DNA from: Hyaloperonospora brassicae
Taxonomy: Eukaryota; Oomycota; Peronosporomycetes; Peronosporales; Peronosporaceae
Assembly (NCBI GenBank): GCA_947650285.1
Contig: CANTFL010001488.1
Span: 186,001 to 250,000 of the forward strand
Reading direction: 5' to 3'
DNA length: 64,000 nucleotides
The translations under genes and the position numbers were made by a program. The notes below the pieces were generated by a model that was not told the DNA's origin, did no database searches, and worked only from the letters and a program-made list of their open reading frames with translations. Of the stretch, positions 57,127 through 64,000 are shown piece after piece (the first letter of the stretch is position 1; every line of letters begins with the position of its first letter).

Positions 57127-59031
57127 TTAAAAAAAATGCCGAAGTCCTGTACGATGAATGTTAAAGACGCGTAATTGGCAGGTCGGTAAGCGTACAAACC
57201 TGGAGGCCTGAAGAGGCTTGCCGTTGATATCGACAATCCACGGATTGTCATTCCAGTGGAATCGATTCCAAAAACGCTCAATAGTCCTCTCTATCAGATT
57301 GTCGGCGTCGGCGGCAGCCTGAAAGTCCTCGCGGTACCGCAGTACCCACTGTCGACCTACCCACCAACTGGTTGCCGCTCCGACTAGCCTGGCGTGGTGA
57401 GTCTCCACAAGAGAGCGGAGCGCTGATACCTGATCTAGTGTTGACGCCTGGAAACCTTCGAGATCATGCACCACGTGATCTCGCTTGTGCCGTCGTCGCA
57501 GCAGCCGATAGATCCCAAAGTCTCGGTGAAGCGCCGGGAATAATGCTGATACGGAGCTAGCAGCAAGTATGGTAGTACTTCTCCAAGCTGCGATGTACTT
57601 GTCGGGAGCGTTCAGTAGCCATTTGAGCGCATGTTTCGTGCGCTGCGTCTTGATGGCCACCTGAAAAGAAGCAAGGCCAACACCTCCTGCCTGCGCCGGC
57701 GTAACCAGGAGGCCAGGATAAATCTTGTGATGTCTGACCTCTACATCCGAGGCATGCTGCCATAGAAATTGCCTGTAAAGCTTGTCCAACCCCGCTCTCG
57801 CCCACACCGGAATATCGAAGACAGCCGTCGTAAAGAGGACTGATGGTAGGATGATAGTATTTAGAATGATCACCCGATTTTGCACACTCGTCGCCACCAA
57901 AGTAGCTGTGAGCAGCCGACGCCTCGAGCGACGGATGCGTTGTGCCCAATTTTGATTGATCATCTCACCAGTTCCAATTTCGTAACCCAAGTACCTGGTT
58001 GTCTCAGACGGGGGCAACACCGTTATACCCCGATAATGCTCAAGCCGCACTGCTGTGCTCAGAAAAATCAATTGACTCTTCGTCGGTTGCGCGTGGAGGC
58101 CCAAGAGTTCTCCAAATCGGTGGACTAAGCGCAATGCAGGCTCCAGTTGATCCGCCCGCTCGAGAAATAGCGTAGAATCGTCAACGAAAGCGGACAATAT
58201 ATGCCGAACCCCCGTATCTCCCGGGACTGGCAGCCCTCTGAGACCCGGGTATTGGTGAATTGCCAAGCCTAGTAATTCTACCACCAGATGAAAGAGCAAT
58301 GGTGCCAAAGGGCAACCTTGGCGAATTCCCGACCGGACCGCAATGGGATTCGATTGTTCGCCATTCACGGAGAACCGAGCCGTAGTTCCGGTATGCATGC
58401 GATGGATGAGATGGATAAACCGGTCGTTAAAATGGAAGGGGCGCAGAGATGCGTATAGAAACTCCCTGTCCACGGTGTCGTAAGCCTTGCGGAAATCCAG
58501 CAGCAAGATGACCCGACTAGCGCTGGCTGGTAGATCCACCTCTTCACTAGCCGAAGCTAGCTGGGAAATTATCATGATCACTAACTTGCGCATTTGCCTG
58601 CCCCGTACAAATCCCTGCTGCGAGTCTCCCACCAACCGAGGCAGAACTGTATGCAAGCGGGTAGCCAAAACCTTGACAAAGATTTTGTAACTCATCTGAT
58701 GCAAAGAGATTGGGCGATAGTCGAGAGCATCCGACGAATCGCCCTTCTTCCGCGGTGGAATCACCAGCGCTTCCACAAACGAAGGCGGCATTGGTGCCCC
58801 AGATAATATATCATTTCTCACCGTCAGTAGGGCGGGCCCCATAGCTGTCTTATGTTGGCTGAGCTCCGAAACGGCCTGGAGTACCTCCGCCTCCATTATG
58901 ACGGCTACCAGGGCTGCAATTGCTGCTAAGGATAGCCTCCGCTCGGCCGGGACCGTGACATAACTTGGATCGCGGCTTGTAGAGCTGGCAGAGGTTCCAA
59001 GCGATGTATACTTCCAAGAAGTGGCGACCAT
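57127..59031 (-). CDS. LINE reverse transcriptase
   Basis: An uninterrupted 634-codon frame with the whole non-LTR RT core: YRPISLHQMSYKIF, QQGFVRGRQM, the first catalytic Asp in LLLDFRKAYDTVDR, the IRQGCPLAPLLFHL primer-grip region, the catalytic FVDDS box, and the thumb region with RYLGYEIG. FVDD instead of FADD is an ordinary variant. The frame is the downstream part of a longer ORF2 and has no start of its own; translation would need the broken upstream frame. The tail after the RT has SRFVRLPTCQLRVFNIHRTG. Confidence 0.92.
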   Translation of the reverse strand: MVATSWKYTSLGTSASSTSRDPSYVTVPAERRLSLAAIAALVAVIMEAEVLQAVSELSQHKTAMGPALLTVRNDILSGAPMPPSFVEALVIPPRKKGDSSDALDYRPISLHQMSYKIFVKVLATRLHTVLPRLVGDSQQGFVRGRQMRKLVIMIISQLASASEEVDLPASASRVILLLDFRKAYDTVDREFLYASLRPFHFNDRFIHLIHRMHTGTTARFSVNGEQSNPIAVRSGIRQGCPLAPLLFHLVVELLGLAIHQYPGLRGLPVPGDTGVRHILSAFVDDSTLFLERADQLEPALRLVHRFGELLGLHAQPTKSQLIFLSTAVRLEHYRGITVLPPSETTRYLGYEIGTGEMINQNWAQRIRRSRRRLLTATLVATSVQNRVIILNTIILPSVLFTTAVFDIPVWARAGLDKLYRQFLWQHASDVEVRHHKIYPGLLVTPAQAGGVGLASFQVAIKTQRTKHALKWLLNAPDKYIAAWRSTTILAASSVSALFPALHRDFGIYRLLRRRHKRDHVVHDLEGFQASTLDQVSALRSLVETHHARLVGAATSWWVGRQWVLRYREDFQAAADADNLIERTIERFWNRFHWNDNPWIVDINGKPLQASRFVRLPTCQLRVFNIHRTGLRHFF

Positions 59032-59435
59032 TCGGCGGAAAATTTGGCAGCAACAGTCATATGCCGGGTAAATTCAGGACCGTGCAAATTGACAATCCTA
59101 AAAATTGTTTGGTCTCGTTCCCAGTCCGAAACCCTCGTATAGGACAACCCGAGGCTAGCAGTAGTCCGTTTAAGTCGCTGCCCAATCCGTATGGAGTGCT
59201 CCAGACGTATCTATTCCATGTTAGCAATAATCCATTGATGTCGTGTTAGGAATTGACGCCGTCTCCCGCTGCAAAAGTTTTGTTTTATACCGATACCACC
59301 GCTGGCGTGCCCGTTTGCGCACCCGTGCTATGTACAGCTTACACGCCGCGACCATCGTGTCTTAGTGTCGAACTGAACTCGTCCGGCCCACCCCTAACTC
59401 AGTTAGTCCATCGAGAAGTTCCTCCAAGACTCTAG

Positions 59436-60320
59436 CTAAATGGGACCCCTGAATAGGGTAAGTCGCCTGCCGCCTTTTAGAGGACGAGATGGCTGGCACC
59501 GTCCCCGAAGATGGAGCTCAACTTCTTGATGATCCGACAAGTACGGTGGAGTGCGTACCGCCACCCATAGAACCTGGGCAACCCAGCTACGGGCGACGTA
59601 TAAACGATCTATCCGGCTCGCTCTACTACCCTCCCAATACGTAAAATGGTCTACAGGGTCGTCGGCCTCCTCGTCCTCCGCGTGGTCACGCATCAACCGG
59701 GCATCAGCCCACTCAAGTGGATCCAGAAATGCTTCTAGCGCCGGACTTTCAGGCCGACATCACCGATGCGGGCCAAGTCGGTCCAGCAAAGGACTTTGAA
59801 CGCAATTAAAGTCCCCGAGGATGATGGAACTATCGCGCGGTAAATTCCACCGGGGTAGACGGGAAAAGAAATTTTCTCGTTTGGCGCGAAGAGTCGGGGC
59901 GTAAACATTGAGAAGGACGATTTCGCCTATCGACAGCGCATTTTCCCGTGTTCTTCAGAGGTCTTGCTCCCAGACCAATGCATCAAAGGCTGACTTGGGG
60001 TTCAGCAAAATAGCCACCCACCAGCTTGCGAAGACCCCGTAATCCAGTATGATAACGGCGGGTGGCTGGGATATGTATGTTTACCCCATAACTGCGCCCA
60101 CTGTAGACGGTTTGCCTTGGCCTGTTCCACGCCCGAAACATGAGTTTCTTGAATACACCGTGCCAATGGTCGCTCTCGTATGGGTCGGCCGCGCCAAGCC
60201 TTCATCCACTGAGTTCGTCCCTGTTTTGTAAATCCCCTCACGTTCTGGGTGATAATTTTCACGCTATCGAGACTCATACTGCTCGACGTGACGTCCTTTC
60301 CAGATCGAGACGACTCCGAC
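59436..60320 (-). pseudogene. LINE APE-type endonuclease, frameshifted
   Basis: Motifs in order: IITQNVRGF, the catalytic Glu in IQETHV, VLLNVYAP, ILGDFNCV, SRIDRLYV and LSDHQEV. All are in place but spread over different frames with stops. The enzyme would nick target DNA to prime reverse transcription. Confidence 0.8.
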
Positions 60321-61479
60321 AGCAATGTAGATCGTCCAAATGCATCTGCCTCCGTCAGATCCTGCCCACGCAAATGACTCTCTAAGTGAAGCTGTGGTCT
60401 GCCCTTAGTACATCAGAGACCCCTGCTCCTCGGAATGTGTGATCGAGGAAGCAAAGAAGCGTTCAATGGGGTTCCAGTCAAAATGATGACCCTCGCTGGG
60501 GTAAAAAACCGACTTTTAAACGGAGTTGAACCGCAATAGCTGTACGTGCCGACGAATCTTACCTGATGGAGATGAGCCCTCACTGTGGGCATCCATGAGA
60601 GCCTCTATCTCTCGGTCAAATATGAAGGAGCAGAGGAAATGATGACTGAACCTCACTTTGTTCCGTAGATCGCAAAGTTTGATGATGTCGTCTCCCGCAT
60701 GTTTTAGAACACGTATGCGTCGCCAGTCATCGCAGTTGTCGATGAGAGGAGGCAATGAAGTCAAGGCCCCCCGATGCGCTGCGCTCGTTACCCATTGGTC
60801 CAGCCATGTTCGATCGGCAATCGACTGCACCCTACTGCGAAATGAGACCAGCCCCGCCATAAGGCATTCCTTCCGCCAATCTACTGCCCAATGAATCAAT
60901 ACTTGATCGTCCAGACTATTAAGTAGTTCCCCAGGGAAGGCGAACTGTCGCACGAGATGAAAAAGGATGCGACGATCTAGTTGCGCTGTGGAAATTCACC
61001 CCGGCGTTGGGCCGTAAGCAGACGGAAACGGAGTCGTCGCCGCCGCCGTCCAGCTGGACTGTAGTGATTGCCAGACCGACGGCCAGTCGTCCCTATCTAT
61101 CCGATCGTCCAAATCTGACCAGTGTTTCTCCGCGATACTGTCCTCAGGGCTTCCCGCCTTCGGAATAGATGGGGATGGGCGCTTGTGGAACATATCACTC
61201 GTCGATTTTGCTTCAGTCAAAGTTGGCTCAAGGCCACGCTTACGAGGCTGATGCCTACCTTGCTCTGATCCTTAATCAACTGGGCTGTGATACAGAACCA
61301 ATCCCAAACTATTCGTTGGGGGGAACAGCAGTTCCGATGAAGCCGGCGGCATCTGATAAAGGACCCGCCAGGACCTCCGTCGTCGTGTCGATCTGACTAT
61401 CACTGCCAATCTCTAGCTGGTCTGCTCCAAGTGAGTAAGGTGAACAGACAAGATCTTGCGAGGACGCCACCGCCATGTC

Positions 61480-62075
61480 TGGGAGACCCCCCTGGGTCTG
61501 AGTGCAGCAACGCCGAATAGTGACTACCGTAGTATCGGAGCACCAGCGGCAGTCGCCCCTCCATCGCAACTTTAGCTCCCTGCAACTCGTCGATAAATAC
61601 ATTAATACAATGGGCACCTCTCGAACCGTATCCACCGCCATATTGTTCTTTGTCGTTACGGTCGCGCAATACTTTCGGCAGCTATGGTTCCCCCTTCCTC
61701 ATCTCCCACTTGAATTACATAGATGTCCCGGTGAAGAAATATCGCCGCCATCCCGAGAGTATCGCTCCCCTCAGACCGTTCCGTCAGTAGTAGAAGTGCG
61801 GTCCGATGGAGAAGAGGCATAGTCATGTAGGAACCAGTGAAACTGGTTCGCTGAGTCGTTAGGCTTCATTGTCGTCCAACGTCTCCCAACGTTGCGGAGA
61901 GCCTGAACGCGCAAATCATGGGCATAATCGTGGTCCAAGTTTAGAAGACCGGTAGATCTTATGCCTCGTTTTACACTGGCCGTGAGCCGTATCAGCGTAA
62001 GCCTGTGCTACTGCCATCGCCATACAATTCCCAGTCGCCGGGGTTCCCACATCCCGCAATCCCAAGAGCCGGACC
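61480..62075 (-). pseudogene. OTU-like cysteine protease domain within the LINE
   Basis: Read across two or three frameshifts. The nucleophile segment is DVGTPATGNCMAMAVAQA, with the Cys codon at 62024-62026. A middle segment follows (GSDTLGMAAIFLHRDIYVIQ). The His segment is LPLVLRYYGSHYSALLH, with the His codon at 61520-61522. Order, spacing and flanking residues fit OTU-family deubiquitinases. Its role in the element is unknown; processing of the polyprotein or removal of ubiquitin are options. Confidence 0.6.
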
Positions 62076-62196
62076 AGACTACGCATATTGCTCGGTACCC
62101 GCTGAGGTCATTGTTCCATTGAAAGTGCGCGCTTGGGGCCGTCCTTCAGGCTACCTAGTATACGTTCACACGTGGCTTGTTCCTGACTCTTCATCG

Positions 62197-63802
62197 CTAA
62201 CAGAACTGGACCAGACAACGTAGGCGCCTTTCCACGGGATAGAGCCTGTCGCTTTCCAGACACCTCTGCCTGAGTTTGACTAACAGGGGTTGGACGTAGG
62301 CGTGGGCGGACAGCCTCTGTGCCGGACGTGTCCGCGGAATTGGACGCCCTGGCGAATGATCGTCGGTAGTAGAAGGCACCTCTACCTGCTCCAAAACCGA
62401 GTATCGGCCGGAAGAAATTTTCGATCGCGACGGCGCCTTCGGTGCCTGAGCCCACGAATTCTGTGACCCGCGCAGGGGTTGAGTTATCCAAGGTTGTTCA
62501 TCGACTTTTGAATGAGCCGGCCCTGAACCCGACGCAGCCCGACTTACAGGTGTATAAACCGGACTGGACCGATCTGAGTCCCTGCTTACCGACTCCACCG
62601 GGCCTGGGGCCTGAGCGGAAGGGATCGCAGGGGGCGTCACGGCTGCACTGGCAGCGACCTCCGCAGATTTCTGGACCGTCAATCTGTCTGCTGCCATACG
62701 ACGCATCTCGGCCACTATACTAAATAGCTTTGCCAAATCCGCAAGGGTACTGAGGTCTCTCTCGTGGACCTCGATTTCCCCGGGCCCTTTAAGTTGGATA
62801 TCGGTGTACCCGAACCTGGCCGCTGTGTGGCCGAGTTCTCCACATTGGAGACATTGATGACGGCGCCCGACATCCGGATGCTGCAGGATAATGGGTGTCC
62901 CAAACCATAGGATTCGCACTATTCCTTTAAGGAACGTGGGACAGCCGAATATTTAAAAAGTGACCCTCCAAGATGCCGACGTACGCGACATGGGACTATA
63001 CGTGTCTAGGTCCTCAAACTCGAAAGCCGTCGAAATCTTGGACTTTAAGTATGCTGCCAATCGTCCAATCTCATTAAATCGGGTGAGATTATGCAGAACG
63101 ATAGTGTACTCATCGCGCTGGTGCCATGTATGTCCGGTGGGGCCTTGCTGGCGTCCCCAAACGGACCCTCGTTCTGGGCGGTGGGCGTTCGACAAGGTGT
63201 ATACTCTGCCGCGATACGGTATGCGCACATGCTTGAGACGTTCAGCTGTCACCCGGGAAATGAAGAAGAAGTGTGGAGACTTAGTTGCACGGTCATAATT
63301 AATAGTCTTTGTCAGACTAAAAAATTGATGGAGCTCTGGCAGGCTGACTTGCGCCAGTTCCGCTGATTCGAGAATGGTCTCCGTGATGGAGCGTGTCGTC
63401 TGCCTGCTAATCGGTATCCCCCGGTCTGGACCCAGTGATAACGCTAGGTGACCTTCCACTTGAGCCTGTACTGTGCTATAGAGTCGCAAGCGGTCCTAAC
63501 TGTCCAGAACCGCTTTGAAAAAAAGCGGCATGCACCGGCACACGATGTGGCCTTCAGCGATCCCCGTAATTATTCGCCACTCGTCAGTAGTTCCTTCTCG
63601 CAGAGACAATTTGTGTCCGATGAAGGAACGATCCTCACAAATGGCCTTGAGGCGCTCAGACTCCTCATAAGTGAATTTGGAAGGATTAAACATAAAGTCC
63701 TCGTACTTCAAGCTGGAAGGGGAAGCCCTACTGCCCGTCGAGGTCGATGTCCCCTAACGCACAACTTGCGCCCACTGGTTCTGTTGGAAGTGGAGATGTC
63801 AT
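62197..63802 (-). pseudogene. LINE ORF1 (gag-like, zinc knuckle), interrupted
   Basis: One frame (63711 to 62197) carries the protein with in-frame stops at about 63494 and 62953. A frameshift separates it from the ATG at 63802. The first part is helical and unrecognised. The middle has CLQCGELGHTAARF, a CCHC zinc knuckle with its last Cys replaced by Phe. A Ser/Pro-rich stretch follows. Nucleic-acid binding is inferred from position and knuckle. Confidence 0.65.
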
Positions 63803-64000
63803 AGCGGACACTCCTTTCCGGGTCGACACCCCAGCTGCCAGGTTTGGTAGCTATAGTGGATGATTGGTGTGGTTACACTAAGTTCTAGAAGGTTCTTAGT
63901 CGTAGAGCGCAGGATAGAGCAAGATCTCACTTCTAGATTGATTAAGCCACTGACGAGGCCCCCGGCGGGGGGCCGAAACGCGTTTGGCGCGCGTTTTAAC
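63803..64000. other. 5' flank of the LINE, nothing identified
   Basis: A GC-rich inverted motif (CCCCGGCGGGG) and GAAACGCGTTTGGCGCGCGT near the window end may belong to the LINE 5' UTR. No gene. Confidence 0.35.

Larger units (their letters stand above)
55872..63802 (-). mobile_element. Full-length-like non-LTR (LINE) retrotransposon
   Basis: An ~8-kb minus-strand element whose parts come in the order gag-like ORF1, OTU-like protease, APE endonuclease, reverse transcriptase and C-terminal CCHC. The RT frame is intact for 634 codons, but ORF1 has in-frame stops, the OTU and APE regions are frameshifted and a C-terminal zinc Cys is a stop. It is therefore non-autonomous but not ancient. The 5' limit is taken at the ATG at 63802; the true 5' UTR may run past the window. 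Confidence 0.85.

Noticed and set aside
1..64000. CRISPR array or bacterial operon
   Set aside because: No regularly spaced identical repeats; introns and domain types are eukaryotic.

Overview
The window reads as nuclear DNA of an oomycete, probably a Phytophthora or downy-mildew relative. Evidence seen: compact, often single-exon genes; short GT-AG introns, mostly 62-111 bp; an oomycete-type initiator-like element upstream of the IMP dehydrogenase gene; PH/FYVE/TKL domain combinations of the oomycete kind; and Ty3/gypsy and LINE remnants resembling oomycete families. The species cannot be fixed from this sequence alone.

The first ~36 kb is gene-rich. In order: a dual-specificity phosphatase with a gelsolin-like tail (-), a possible small spliced gene (-), a PNRC/decapping-motif protein (-, 1 intron), palmitoyl-protein thioesterase (-, 6 introns reconstructed), an organelle-targeted divergent cyclophilin (+), isocitrate lyase (-), a PH-PH-VPS9-PDZ Rab-GEF-like protein (+, 1 intron), a C2-like protein (+), IMP dehydrogenase (-), a six-TM TKL kinase (-), a membrane-anchored double TXNDC17-like protein (+), BRX1 (+, 1 intron), a BAR-PH-ArfGAP-ankyrin protein (+) and a START/FYVE protein (-). 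They form no operon or pathway cluster. Several act in endosomal or membrane traffic (VPS9, FYVE, ArfGAP); the others are metabolic or RNA housekeeping genes.

From ~36 kb to the end I see no intact host gene. About 36-43 kb holds an unidentified repeat family, including two near-identical 502-bp direct repeats 2502 bp apart; next to the second is a tRNA-derived SINE-like insertion with a target-site duplication. About 43-55 kb is AT-rich and made of decayed Ty3/gypsy material: two solo LTRs with perfect 5-bp duplications, reverse-oriented relics of the same LTR family, gag/protease fragments and a heavily mutated protease-RT-RNase H region. From ~55.9 to ~63.8 kb lies one ~8-kb non-LTR (LINE) retrotransposon on the minus strand with a gag-like ORF1, an OTU-protease-like domain, an APE endonuclease, a long intact reverse transcriptase and a CCHC-type tail; stops and frameshifts make it non-autonomous. 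The switch from gene-dense to repeat-dense DNA matches the two-compartment layout typical of oomycete genomes.
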